A stretch of DNA of 64,000 nucleotides from Akkermansia sp. (lineage in GTDB: Bacteria; Verrucomicrobiota; Verrucomicrobiia; Verrucomicrobiales; Akkermansiaceae). The stretch is taken from contig JAFQEY010000001.1 in assembly GCA_017398765.1 (NCBI GenBank), positions 31,531 to 95,530 of the forward strand, in the 5' to 3' direction. A model generated the notes under the pieces. The model had not been told where the DNA came from. It saw only the letters and a list, made by a program, of their open reading frames with translations, and ran no database searches. Positions 43,339-52,181 of this stretch are shown in pieces; the stretch's first letter is position 1, and every line of letters starts with the position of its first letter. The translations under genes were made by a program, and so were the position numbers.

Positions 43339-43343
43339 GTGCC

Positions 43344-43760
43344 ATGAACATCTACACCCGCAAATCGCCCACCGTGGGTATCACCATCGTTCCCATGCTG
43401 GACATCCTCACCATCCTGCTCATCTTCTTTATTGTCCACACGGAATTCAAGCGTCAGGTCAACGTGTTGAATCTGGATCTACCCCGCACCCACAACCTCT
43501 CCGGAGAAAAAGGTAACAACAGCAGCATCCTGCTGGAAGTCGGCGCAGACGGCACCCTTGCCTTCGGCGGGCAAATCATCTCTGAGCAACAACTCCCCGC
43601 ACTGGTACAGGAGCAGCTCGAAAAAGCCCCAGACTCCACCATCCAGGTCTCCGCCGCAGACAGCTCCTCCCTCGGTCGCTTCCTGCAGGTTCTGGATCAA
43701 CTCACCGCCGCCGGACTCAAGGTGGAAGAAGTCCCCGTCCGCATCGACTATAAACCGTGA
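43344..43760 (+). CDS. exbD: ExbD/TolR family protein
   Basis: A 138-residue partner of ExbB. The N-terminal segment PTVGITIVPMLDILTILLIFFIVHTEF contains the conserved Asp of the pore helix in MLDILTILLIFF, and a periplasmic domain follows (NSSILLEVGADGTLAFGGQIISEQQLPALVQ). It is the last gene of the TonB-ExbB-ExbD operon, ahead of a hairpin terminator. Confidence 0.9.
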   Translation: MNIYTRKSPTVGITIVPMLDILTILLIFFIVHTEFKRQVNVLNLDLPRTHNLSGEKGNNSSILLEVGADGTLAFGGQIISEQQLPALVQEQLEKAPDSTIQVSAADSSSLGRFLQVLDQLTAAGLKVEEVPVRIDYKP

Positions 43761-44090
43761 ATCATTACCATCAAACTATTCTTTCCTTTACAGCATTATT
43801 GAGCTATACGTATCATAATACAAAGCGGCATTGATACTACATTTGCAGCATCAATACCGCTTTTATTTTCTCTGAGGAAAAAATCTCAGTTAACGCCGAC
43901 GGCGAGCAGCCAACCCGGCAAAAGCAAGCAGAGTAAAAATTATCTTTTTCATATTTTGTTGATTGTGAGTATGTAAGCCACGGAATATGCCCTCATCTCA
44001 TACAAGACTTATGCATAAACCGTCGCTTTTCACAAGATATGATATTGTCAATTCAACAATGTAAAGAAAAAAGCCAATTTTACAAATAAT
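43761..44090. other. AT-rich intergenic region after exbD
   Basis: Holds the exbD terminator and otherwise AT-rich DNA. A minus-strand micro-frame of 38 codons from 43953 (MKKIIFTLLAF and so on) is present but has no ribosome site or conservation that can be judged here. Confidence 0.4.
43825..43870 (+). terminator. Terminator of the TonB-ExbB-ExbD operon
   Basis: An 11-bp stem with one mismatch (43825-43835 with 43850-43860), followed by TTTTATTTTC. Confidence 0.7.
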
Positions 44091-44669
44091 TCACAGGCGC
44101 GCCACGGCCGAGAGAATAGCTGCGGGATAGAGGATGTGCTCCTGCACCTGAATGCGGGCATGCAGGGTCTCCGGCGTATCCCCCGGCAGAACCGGCACAT
44201 GCGCCTGCATGATGATTTCGCCCGTATCCATGCCGGCATCCACATAGTGTACCGTGCACCCCGTAGTCTTGGCCCCGGCTTCCAATGCCTGCTTCCACGC
44301 CTCCACACCCGGGAACGCCGGCAGCAGAGCAGGATGTATGTTCAATATGCGGTTCGGAAACGCCTTGAGCAACGGTTCTTTCACCAGTCGCATGAACCCG
44401 GCCAGGCATACCATATCCACCTTCAGCTCCTGCAACAGCGAGGCAACTGACTCCTGGCATTCCAGCGGAAATTTATTCTTATAACCACCGCAATCCATCA
44501 CCTCCGCGCGAACCCCTCGCTGCCGGGCTCGCTCCAGAATGTAGGCCTCCGCATGATCAGAGAGAACGATAACCACCTCTGCATCCAAACGACCGTCATC
44601 TATAGCATTGAAGATGGACTGACAATTACTGCCCGACCCCGAACCGAGTATTGCAAGACGAAGACTCAT
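44091..44669 (-). CDS. purN: Phosphoribosylglycinamide formyltransferase (folate-dependent)
   Basis: Adds a formyl group from 10-formyltetrahydrofolate to GAR in purine synthesis. The 192-residue protein has LAILGSGSGSNCQSIF at the N-terminus, VCLAGFMRLVKEPLLKAFPNRILNIHPALLPAFPG with the catalytic Asn-His pair, and GCTVHYVDAGMDTGEIIMQAHVPV with the catalytic Asp. The start is taken at MSLRLAIL (44669), three codons inside the longest frame. It stands alone between the ExbD operon and the autotransporter gene. Confidence 0.94.
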   Translation of the reverse strand: MSLRLAILGSGSGSNCQSIFNAIDDGRLDAEVVIVLSDHAEAYILERARQRGVRAEVMDCGGYKNKFPLECQESVASLLQELKVDMVCLAGFMRLVKEPLLKAFPNRILNIHPALLPAFPGVEAWKQALEAGAKTTGCTVHYVDAGMDTGEIIMQAHVPVLPGDTPETLHARIQVQEHILYPAAILSAVARL

Positions 44670-44740
44670 AACAACCACAATCTACAGCATTCGGTAATAT
44701 TTGTCAAGCTACACTCCGGAACAAAAAGAGCTCAACCAAC

Positions 44741-44776
44741 CGCCGCCGGAAGAAGAGATTCCCTCTCCCGGCGGCG
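44741..44776 (-). terminator. Hairpin after the autotransporter gene
   Basis: A perfect 9-bp GC stem (44741-44749 with 44768-44776). A CTTTTTG tract follows about 15 nt further on the minus strand. Confidence 0.55.
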
Positions 44777-44803
44777 TGAGATGCTGATACGGCTGAGAAA
44801 TAA

Positions 44804-47800
44804 TCAGAACCGAAGTGCTGCGCCGATGTTGGCGGAATGCATGGTTCCCTCACTCAGGGTTTCCAGACTGTAACCGGCGTTCACGCTCCAGCCGCCGCCC
44901 AGCTCCTGCTGTGCCCCCACCGTCACGCCCACACCCTGCCGCCCGGGGTTGGCCCCGTAACCGCGTATTCCATTGAAATCCGCATACGGATTACTGCGCA
45001 CCATGTCATTCAGGTAACGCACCTCGCCATACAGCGTGGTGCTGCCGCTCGTCATGCAGGCGGAGAGACCTATTTCACCGCGCAGGTTTTGTATGGAGCC
45101 CATGCGTACCGCGTCGGCAGTATCGCTGCGCACCTCTGCCGAGTCGCTCGCAAAGTATTCTGTCCCGGCAAAGATACTGAGGCAAAACGCTTCACTGAGT
45201 TGAGTTATCCACGCCAGGCGAGCATTCAGTTGCACGCTGTCCTGCGCCGGGCTTACCAACTCTTGACCGATGGTGTACTCTGTCTCCGTTTCGCCGTAAA
45301 CGGCGCTCCATTTCAGATTCAGGCTGTTGCTGCGGTCTATTTCCGCCAGTCGGTGGGTACCGTACACGCCGATGTAGGTTCCGTCCTGCTCAGTTTGGCG
45401 GTCGCTCTGCTTCAGCTGCACGTCTCCGCTCAAACGCCCCATGGCGATACCGATGGTGTTCCCGCCCGGCAGCAGTCCCTCAAAACCGACCGCCGCACCG
45501 TATAAGTCTATGTCCGAACCGGATGCGGCAGCTGTACCGTCTATGCGGTGCATACCGCCCAGCGCACTCACCCACGCCACACTGCGGCCTCTGCCCACAT
45601 AACCGGCAGCACTGCGCTGCCCGCCGATGGTATCCGCAAAGGCATGCGAAGCCGTGAATACGCCCCAGCTGCTCTGCACCAGCGCGTCAATATCCTCCCG
45701 ATTAAGTGTCGGCACCGGGGTGCCGGGCTCTGTCAGGGATTCCTCTGTCAGGGCAAGAATCAGGGCATTCCCCTCTCGCTCCACCGTATATTTGTCTGAT
45801 TCCGCGCCGTAATCCACGCTCAGCTGCTCCTCGCTACCGCTCAGACTGCCGAAGTTGATAAGCACATCCCCTTCCCCGAAATCGGAGCCGACCAGATTCA
45901 GCACAGCACTGCCACCCAGTGTCAGCGTGCCGCTCACGCTGATGGTGCTGCCGTTGAGCGTCAGCACACTTCCCTGATTGATGCGCATGCTCGCTGCGGA
46001 AAGATTCCCGCGCAGCCCCACGGCACCGTTGAATACCACAGAACCGCGGAAACCGCTGCCGCCGGAGATGATACCGCCCTGCGCCAACAGCTCATTGCTC
46101 AGCCCGAGTCCGCCCAGATTCAGCTCACCACGGTTCAGGCGTACACTGCCGCTGCCAAGCGCATTCTCTGCCGCTACAAGCAATTTACCGCCCTCGATGA
46201 CCGTGCCGCCGCCATAGCTGTTTGACGTTGCAATCGTCAGCGTGCCCTCACCCTTCTTGGTCAGTGACGTTGTACTGCCTGCCAGCGAACCGTTGCCGGT
46301 GAAGCGGTAATCCTTTCCGGCACTGTTATTCACCAGCACATTTTTCGGAGCGTGGGTTCCCTGCAAAGCCACATCACCGGCCCCGGCATCCCCGAACACG
46401 ATACTCACGCCGTCGCTGTAAGCGCAATCCGCCCCATTCTGTTTCCAGTTCACGGTTCCCGTATCCCACACCCCATTCCCTGAGGTATTGTACCAGACCA
46501 CCTCCGGGGCAGCGGCAAGTTTCAGGTACAGCGTATTGCCACTCCAACTCAAATCATTGAAATCTGCTCCCAGACCGCTCACGGATACCAGCTCCGCATT
46601 CCAGACATCTGAGCCCGGAGCGGCGGCATCCGCCAGTGTCAGCAGCTTGTAGCTGCCCCCATTTGTCAGAGCCTCATCAGCGGCAAGCACCAGATTCAGT
46701 GCGCCCTCCTGGTTGAACTCCCCGCTCAGCGTCAGGGCGGCAGTGGTGAGATTCGAGCTTCCTACATTGAACTTCAGTGAGCTTCCCTCATGCAGGTACA
46801 ATTCACCCGTTGCCGTGTTGGTTCCGCTCAGTTCCAACGTGGTTCCCCGGGAGAACTCCATTTGCCTCCCGGCAAGATCCATGCCGGCATTTTTCAGCAC
46901 CAGAACCGCTCCGGAGTCCTCCACGGCATAAAATCCCGTTCTACCTTTGAACAAGGCTCCGTCTTCCACTCGCATGCGCCCGCCCCAAAGATAAATGGGA
47001 AATCTGTTAATACGATTCATCTCAAATGTGCGGGATACCTGCAAAGCCTCCGCAAAAGCTGCGCCGGAAGCATCCAGTCCGTGTTCCTGCCACAGTTTTT
47101 TCAGGCGAGCTTCCGAATCCTTACCGGAGAAGAGGATATCCCCCCCGGTTACGACCCGCTCCGTTGCCCCCTCCGGCACATAGGCATTCAGATGATTTTT
47201 GTCTATATCATCGAGCCCGTCCGCCACCATGCCGTCATACAGAGCAATGGTTGTTCCCTTCTCGGCAGCCAGCGTGATATCGGTACCGTCCGAATTAATG
47301 CTGTTGAGGCGGATACCTGTCAGCTTGTCATCCTCATCATACAAGCGAACATAGTTCCCGGAGAATGTCACATCCCCCGTATTCCCGGCTATCACCAGAT
47401 TTCCTGCATTCAGGGCAAATGCACCGCCTTCCGCTGCGGCGTTATTACCGATAAAAGAGACAGCACCATTCCCGATGATGGTTATTCCATTGGTCGAATA
47501 TATCGCTCCACCCTCACCATTTACCGCAACGTTATCAGAATAAACAACATTCTGATTGCCTCTGAGAACAAATTGACACGCATTTACCATAGCCATGGCA
47601 CCGCCGTTTTGTTGAGCAGTGTTTCCGGTAAATGAGATATTCCCACTATGACGTATTTCTGCTGTATTTGTTCCACTGAGATAAATAGCTCCACCATCAT
47701 CTCCGGCTGCATTTTCGGCAAACCTGATAGCATTGTTATCGGTTAGAGAAAGAATATTTCCGGAGGGAAAATAGGAAATGCATGCAGCTCCGCCGCTAAT

Positions 47801-48505
47801 TCCGCTATGATTAGAAGTAAATAATACGGTATTCGCAGTATTCTGTATGTGCAGTTGACCTGTATAAACGGCACCTCCGTCCCCACCTCCGGAGTTGTTA
47901 GAAAACGTTACGCTGTCATTTGCAGAAAACACCAGGTCTCGGTATGAACAGTAAATGGCACCACCTTCTCCCGCATATAAATAAGCACCGACAATTTCCC
48001 TCTTCGACTCATTACCTTCAAATAAAACATCCCCATTTCCGGAGAACGTAATCCCCATGTTATGCGACCAGATAGCCCCACCACATGCGGCACTGTTGCC
48101 GACAAAAGAAATTTTTCCGTTATCGTCAAACAACATGGGACCAACCTGATAACCGCTATAACTATGAATAGCACCGCCATAAGCGCGGGGATTACTTTTG
48201 TTTGCAAAAGACAATTCACCATTACCTCTGACAAGCATCGTAACAGATGCAGGTGACGCATGGTTAATACTTATAGCCGGCCCTCCGGAATTCGCAGTAA
48301 AACTGTTATTATCTTCTATGGTAACACTTCCATCATGAGTAATGCACACCAGACCACCAAGTCTTACATCTCCTTGGTCGATTACGGAAAAAATTCCTTC
48401 ATTAGCATCTATTCCGGGAATTGTTACAACATCCGCCATAGCAGGCACCACGCACGCACACGCCAGTAGAGCGGAGCGCAACATCAACGGCACATGTAAT
48501 TTCAT
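44804..48505 (-). CDS. Autotransporter with polymorphic outer-membrane (Pmp-type) repeats
   Basis: A 1233-residue surface protein. A signal peptide (MKLHVPLMLRSALLACACVVPAMA) is followed by a passenger with chlamydial Pmp-type repeats: FxxN followed by GGA(I/V/M), for example FVGNSAACGGAI, FSNNSGGGDGGAV, FAENAAGDDGGAI and FTGNTAQQNGGAM, over about residues 90-370. Further beta-helix repeats and an autotransporter-associated stretch (KKGEGTLTIATSNSYGGGTVIEGGKLLVAAENALG) follow. The last 270 residues form the outer-membrane barrel, ending in AALRF. It is probably an adhesin. The 5' end lies 94 bp from palindrome IR1, beside the recombinase locus. A hairpin follows the stop. Confidence 0.92.
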   Translation of the reverse strand: MKLHVPLMLRSALLACACVVPAMADVVTIPGIDANEGIFSVIDQGDVRLGGLVCITHDGSVTIEDNNSFTANSGGPAISINHASPASVTMLVRGNGELSFANKSNPRAYGGAIHSYSGYQVGPMLFDDNGKISFVGNSAACGGAIWSHNMGITFSGNGDVLFEGNESKREIVGAYLYAGEGGAIYCSYRDLVFSANDSVTFSNNSGGGDGGAVYTGQLHIQNTANTVLFTSNHSGISGGAACISYFPSGNILSLTDNNAIRFAENAAGDDGGAIYLSGTNTAEIRHSGNISFTGNTAQQNGGAMAMVNACQFVLRGNQNVVYSDNVAVNGEGGAIYSTNGITIIGNGAVSFIGNNAAAEGGAFALNAGNLVIAGNTGDVTFSGNYVRLYDEDDKLTGIRLNSINSDGTDITLAAEKGTTIALYDGMVADGLDDIDKNHLNAYVPEGATERVVTGGDILFSGKDSEARLKKLWQEHGLDASGAAFAEALQVSRTFEMNRINRFPIYLWGGRMRVEDGALFKGRTGFYAVEDSGAVLVLKNAGMDLAGRQMEFSRGTTLELSGTNTATGELYLHEGSSLKFNVGSSNLTTAALTLSGEFNQEGALNLVLAADEALTNGGSYKLLTLADAAAPGSDVWNAELVSVSGLGADFNDLSWSGNTLYLKLAAAPEVVWYNTSGNGVWDTGTVNWKQNGADCAYSDGVSIVFGDAGAGDVALQGTHAPKNVLVNNSAGKDYRFTGNGSLAGSTTSLTKKGEGTLTIATSNSYGGGTVIEGGKLLVAAENALGSGSVRLNRGELNLGGLGLSNELLAQGGIISGGSGFRGSVVFNGAVGLRGNLSAASMRINQGSVLTLNGSTISVSGTLTLGGSAVLNLVGSDFGEGDVLINFGSLSGSEEQLSVDYGAESDKYTVEREGNALILALTEESLTEPGTPVPTLNREDIDALVQSSWGVFTASHAFADTIGGQRSAAGYVGRGRSVAWVSALGGMHRIDGTAAASGSDIDLYGAAVGFEGLLPGGNTIGIAMGRLSGDVQLKQSDRQTEQDGTYIGVYGTHRLAEIDRSNSLNLKWSAVYGETETEYTIGQELVSPAQDSVQLNARLAWITQLSEAFCLSIFAGTEYFASDSAEVRSDTADAVRMGSIQNLRGEIGLSACMTSGSTTLYGEVRYLNDMVRSNPYADFNGIRGYGANPGRQGVGVTVGAQQELGGGWSVNAGYSLETLSEGTMHSANIGAALRF

Positions 48506-48598
48506 GATAAGCTTATCTTGTTTATGGTTAGAAAATAAAAACGGAGCTTAAGGAAGAATCCATGGGTGTTCAACACGAGGCTCCCCCTCCTCTCAGGC

Positions 48599-48627
48599 AT
48601 GATACAGCATTGCTAATGCTGTATCAT
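48599..48627. repeat. Palindrome IR1 with 17-bp core shared with IR2
   Basis: Perfect 12-bp arms (48599-48610 and 48616-48627; outer end ATGATA) around the asymmetric centre TGCTA. The central 17 bp CAGCATTGCTAATGCTG (48605-48621) are identical to the reverse complement of the IR2 centre. There is no T tract, so it is not a simple terminator. Confidence 0.75.
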
Positions 48628-48698
48628 ACTCAGGTGTTCCGATGAAGCATAAGAATGCTCTCCGGAAACACAAGCCTAATCTAACCAAGAACACAGAT

Positions 48699-49004
48699 AT
48701 GAAAAAGACTATCGTCATCATCAGCATTGCTCTTACCGCCTTGACCCTCAGCAGCTGCGGAACCACCCGCGCCGGAGCTCTCTATACCGACGTGACCGCC
48801 CCTGTGGCAGTCGGCAGCGGCACCGGTTCCCGCGTGGGTGTATCTAAATCCACCACCTACTTCGGTCTGATTTCCCTCGGCGATGCCTCCATTGCCGCAG
48901 CCAAGCGCAACGGTGGTATCACCACGGTGAACACGGCAGATGAGCACATCAGCAGCATTCTGGGCATCATCACCACCTTCACCACCACGGTGCGTGGCAA
49001 CTAA
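48699..49004 (+). CDS. TRL-like family lipoprotein
   Basis: A 101-residue lipoprotein of the TRL-like family. The signal peptide ends LTLSSCG with the acylated Cys at about residue 20. The mature part has the family pattern GALYTDVTAPVAVGSG, then LGDASIAAAKRNGGITTVNTAD and LGIITTFTTTVRGN. The function of this family is unknown; members occur in Gram-negative envelopes. The start is MKKTIVIISI (48699) rather than 48642, since only this gives a proper signal peptide. The gene with its own terminator is enclosed by palindromes IR1 and IR2, and a tyrosine recombinase gene follows. Confidence 0.8.
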   Translation: MKKTIVIISIALTALTLSSCGTTRAGALYTDVTAPVAVGSGTGSRVGVSKSTTYFGLISLGDASIAAAKRNGGITTVNTADEHISSILGIITTFTTTVRGN

Positions 49005-49027
49005 AGAACCCGTTCGTCCTTAGCCAT

Positions 49028-49071
49028 ATACGCCAACCCTTGGTCTGTCAAGAGGGTTGGCGTATCTTTCT
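49028..49071 (+). terminator. Terminator of the TRL-like gene
   Basis: A perfect 13-bp stem (49028-49040 with 49053-49065), followed by CTTTCTTT. Confidence 0.85.
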
Positions 49072-49100
49072 TTGAAAAAATCTGTATTTTTTATTTTAGC

Positions 49101-49133
49101 TATTGACTCAGCATTAGCAATGCTGAGTCAATA
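49101..49133. repeat. Palindrome IR2, core inverted relative to IR1
   Basis: Perfect 14-bp arms (49101-49114 and 49120-49133; outer end TATTGACT) around the asymmetric centre TAGCA, the reverse complement of the IR1 centre. It lies 78 bp upstream of the recombinase gene. It may be a recombination site, an operator of the recombinase gene, or both. Confidence 0.75.
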
Positions 49134-49211
49134 ATAAAAAAACTCACGTCTGTCAATTTTTCAAAGAATTCGGTCTGGAACCGCATCAAAAGATAAGCAG
49201 AAAGCAACATT

Positions 49212-50189
49212 ATGAAAAAAGAAAAACGAATGAAAAGCAGCATATTAAAGCGTAAGGATGCAGCAAGATTGATGCAGGAACTCACGGAACGGCTGGAGGA
49301 GCAGCTGGGCGTATGCGATCAGAAAACGCTCATCGCACGGATACGGCGGGTCATTGAAGCCGGGGTACAGGCGGTGGCACAGGCGGAGCACACGGTAAGC
49401 CTGCGCGAGGCGGCGGAGGCAAGCATCCGCGCTCGCGCCGGGCGGCGCCCCTGCACGCTGCGGGATTTGCGGCATTTTGTGCGGCGCATCCTGCGCGTGG
49501 AAGGCGTGGGGGAGCGGCCCCTGAGAGCCATGAGCACCCGCGAGTGCCGAGACATACTCACACAGGCCTTTTCCGGCAGCCGCCACAGCTACACCAAGGG
49601 GCGCGCTATCCTGCACAGCATTTTTGCCTATGGTCTGCGGCAGGAATGGTGCGCGGAAAACCCGGTTGCCAGGATAGAAGTGCATGCACCTCAGGAAAAA
49701 GAAATCAAACCTCTGAGCCTGCCGGAAATCAGGCGGCTGGAGCAAGCCGCCCGCCACCCGAAGCATGCGGACATGCAGCTATCCCTGCACCTGATGCTCT
49801 ACTGCGGGGTACGCCCGCAGGAGGTGGCACGACTGAGCCCGCAGGATATCCGGCAGGAGCAGCGGCGGGTCATCATCCCCGCGCGAAGCAGTAAAACGGG
49901 CGGCGGGCGGGTTATTCCGCTACACCGGGCAGCAAAGCTGAAAGGTATCAACCTCCGCATCCCCCGCAACTGGAAAAACCGCTGGAAGCAATTGCGGCGC
50001 GCCGCCGGATATGCCCCCGGAGAGTGGCAGCCGGATGCCTGCCGCCACACCTTTGCCAGCTACCATGCGGCCTATTTCCAGAACCTCCCTGCACTACAGC
50101 TGGAAATGGGGCACCGCAGTGCGGATTTGCTGCGCACCCGCTACCTGAACCTGCCGGCCGTAGAGGAAGCGAAGCGGTATTGGGACTGA
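49212..50189 (+). CDS. Tyrosine recombinase/integrase
   Basis: A 325-residue site-specific recombinase with a core-binding domain (about residues 50-165) and a catalytic domain. Catalytic residues visible: Arg201 in GVRPQEVARL, Lys228 in SSKTGGGRVIPL, Arg278 with His279 in DACRHTFASY, His301 in LEMGHRSAD, and the nucleophile Tyr311 in RTRYLN. The first His of the HxxR box is replaced by Asp275. It is not flanked by phage structural genes or a tRNA, so it is a solitary recombinase; palindromes IR1 and IR2 immediately upstream are candidate substrates. The start at 49212 follows an AT-rich leader without a clear ribosome site. Confidence 0.9.
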   Translation: MKKEKRMKSSILKRKDAARLMQELTERLEEQLGVCDQKTLIARIRRVIEAGVQAVAQAEHTVSLREAAEASIRARAGRRPCTLRDLRHFVRRILRVEGVGERPLRAMSTRECRDILTQAFSGSRHSYTKGRAILHSIFAYGLRQEWCAENPVARIEVHAPQEKEIKPLSLPEIRRLEQAARHPKHADMQLSLHLMLYCGVRPQEVARLSPQDIRQEQRRVIIPARSSKTGGGRVIPLHRAAKLKGINLRIPRNWKNRWKQLRRAAGYAPGEWQPDACRHTFASYHAAYFQNLPALQLEMGHRSADLLRTRYLNLPAVEEAKRYWD

Positions 50190-50213
50190 TAGACTTAATG
50201 CCATGATTGAAAC

Positions 50214-50241
50214 TTGACCATAGCGGATGATTCTCTACAAT
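50214..50241 (+). promoter_or_regulatory. htpG promoter
   Basis: TTGACC (50214-50219), 16 bp, TACAAT (50236-50241). It predicts a transcript start near 50248, downstream of GTG 50244, so translation should begin at ATG 50268. Confidence 0.55.
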
Positions 50242-50267
50242 AGGTGCATTATTTTCCCTACAACACT

Positions 50268-52109
50268 ATGCAGACACACCAATTTCAGACTGAAGTCCGG
50301 CAGTTGCTGGACATTGTGATTCACGCCTTCTACAGTGACCGCGAGGTTTTTGTGCGCGAGCTGGTTTCCAATGCCTCGGATGCGTTGGAGAAGCTGCGAC
50401 TCCGCCAGCTGACGGAATCCGGTATTTACCAGCCGGAACGTGAGCTGCGCATCAGCATCACCACGGATGAGGAAGCTCGCACCCTCACCATCGCCGATGC
50501 CGGTATCGGTATGACCGCTGATGAGGTGGTGGAGTTCCTGGGTACCATCGCCCACTCCGGCACGAAAAAGTTCCTGGAGATGATGAAGGAAAATCAGGGC
50601 GGTCCGCAGGACCTCATCGGTCAGTTCGGCGTGGGCTTCTACAGCGTGTTCATGGCGGCGGACAAAGTGGAGGTCACCACCCGCTCCTGGCAGCCGGAGG
50701 CCGCACCCGTGCACTGGGTGAGCGATGGCCGCGAAGGCTATGAACTGGGTGAAGCCGCCGCCGACACCCCGCGTGGCACCAGCATCCTCATCCATTTGAA
50801 AGAAGATGCCGCCAACTTCTCCAAGGCTGACCATGTGCGCTACATCCTGAAGAAATACAGCAATTTCGTAGGCTTCCCCATCGATTTCAACGGCGAGCAC
50901 CTCAACACCGTGCAAGCCATCTGGATGAAGAACAAGAAAGACGTGACCGCAGAGGAGTACGAGGGCTTCTACCAGTTCATCCACCACACGGACAGCAAGC
51001 CGATGAGCTACATGCACTTCAGTGCAGATGCCCCGATTGTGCTCAACTCTGTACTCTTTGTGCCGGAAGAAAACCCGGAGGCCATGGGATTCGGGCGTTG
51101 CGAGCCAGCCGTGTCCCTGTACTGCCACAAGGTACTCATCGACAGCAAGCCGGAAAAACTGCTGCCGGAGTGGCTGCGTTTCCTCGCCGGCGTGGTGGAC
51201 AGCGAGGATCTGCCCCTGAACATCTCTCGCGAGATGCTTCAGGACAACTCCCTGTTGCGCAAGATTTCCGGCATCATCACCAAGCGCTTCATCAAGCATC
51301 TGGAAGGCGTTGCCAAAAACGATGCAGAGACATACGAAAAATTCTGGGCACTGTTCGGTCGCTACATGAAGGAAGGTGTGGTCACGAGCTGGGAGCACAA
51401 GGATGCGCTGGGTAAGCTGCTGCGTTTCCAGTCCACCTTCACGGAGGACGGTAAGCTCACCTCGTTGGATGACTATGTGAGCCGCATGAAAGAGAACCAG
51501 AAGGATATCTATGTGCTCTACGGAGCCTCCCGAGCCCAACTGGAAAACTCCCCGTATCTGGATGCGCTCAGGGCTCGCGGCTTTGAAGTACTCTTCCTTA
51601 CGGAGGGCGGCGACCAGTTTGTAATGGACAGCCTGATGAAATTCGCAGACAAGGACATCAAGGCCATTGACCGTGCCAACCTTGACCTGCCGGAGCTCGA
51701 GGATGCCCAACCCGACCGCCCCGGGCTGGATGAAGCCGCCGCCACCGCCCTGACCGGGTGGGTGAGCGAGACTTTCAAAGACCGCTTCAGCAAGGTGACC
51801 ACCGGCAATCGTGTCACGAACGCTCCCGCCATTGCATTGCAGGGAGAAAACGACCTTTCCCCGGAGGTGAAGGCTTACTTCAAGGCCATGGGGCAGGACG
51901 TGCCGGAGAATCACCCGGAGATTGAGTTCAATCCCCACAACCCCATCGTGATGAAACTGGCAGAGCTGCGCGAAAGCGATGCTGCGCTGGCCGAACTGCT
52001 GGCCGGGCAAATCATCAACACCGCCCTGCTCCGCGCCGGTATGCTGGAAGACCCCGCCGCACTGGCGGATAATTCCCAGGCACTGCTGGAAAAGCTGTTG
52101 CAGAAGTAA
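50268..52109 (+). CDS. htpG: Chaperone HtpG (Hsp90)
   Basis: ATP-dependent chaperone of the cytoplasm. The 613-residue protein carries all Hsp90 parts: the N-terminal ATPase with QTEVRQLLDIVIHAFYSDREVFVRELVSNASDALEKLR, DAGIGMTADEV, GTIAHSGTKKF and GQFGVGFYSVFMAADKV; the middle domain with NISREMLQDNSLL; and a C-terminal dimerisation domain. The frame extends to GTG 50244 upstream, but the promoter and the family N-terminus (MQTHQFQTEVRQLLD) favour 50268. A strong hairpin follows. Confidence 0.96.
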   Translation: MQTHQFQTEVRQLLDIVIHAFYSDREVFVRELVSNASDALEKLRLRQLTESGIYQPERELRISITTDEEARTLTIADAGIGMTADEVVEFLGTIAHSGTKKFLEMMKENQGGPQDLIGQFGVGFYSVFMAADKVEVTTRSWQPEAAPVHWVSDGREGYELGEAAADTPRGTSILIHLKEDAANFSKADHVRYILKKYSNFVGFPIDFNGEHLNTVQAIWMKNKKDVTAEEYEGFYQFIHHTDSKPMSYMHFSADAPIVLNSVLFVPEENPEAMGFGRCEPAVSLYCHKVLIDSKPEKLLPEWLRFLAGVVDSEDLPLNISREMLQDNSLLRKISGIITKRFIKHLEGVAKNDAETYEKFWALFGRYMKEGVVTSWEHKDALGKLLRFQSTFTEDGKLTSLDDYVSRMKENQKDIYVLYGASRAQLENSPYLDALRARGFEVLFLTEGGDQFVMDSLMKFADKDIKAIDRANLDLPELEDAQPDRPGLDEAAATALTGWVSETFKDRFSKVTTGNRVTNAPAIALQGENDLSPEVKAYFKAMGQDVPENHPEIEFNPHNPIVMKLAELRESDAALAELLAGQIINTALLRAGMLEDPAALADNSQALLEKLLQK

Positions 52110-52127
52110 CCATGATTTCCAACCTTT

Positions 52128-52170
52128 GTGTCTCCATCCCGCCGGCGGGATGGAGACACTTCCTTTTCCG
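52128..52170 (+). terminator. Terminator of htpG
   Basis: A perfect 16-bp inverted repeat (52128-52143 with 52144-52159), followed by TTCCTTTTCC. Confidence 0.8.
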
Positions 52171-52181
52171 AAACTTCTGAA

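Noticed and set aside
43890..43953. Micro-frame starting MKKIIFTLLAF on the minus strand
   Set aside because: It looks like a lipoprotein or PEP-CTERM-like tail at first, but the intact frame is 38 codons with no ribosome site or conserved end; support is too thin.
48599..48627. IR1 and IR2 considered as ordinary terminators
   Set aside because: Neither is followed by a T tract on either strand, and the TRL-like gene already has a separate strong terminator (49028-49071).
50235..52010. 591-codon minus-strand frame opposite htpG
   Set aside because: Antisense shadow created by GC-rich codon bias of htpG. The plus-strand product is unmistakable Hsp90.
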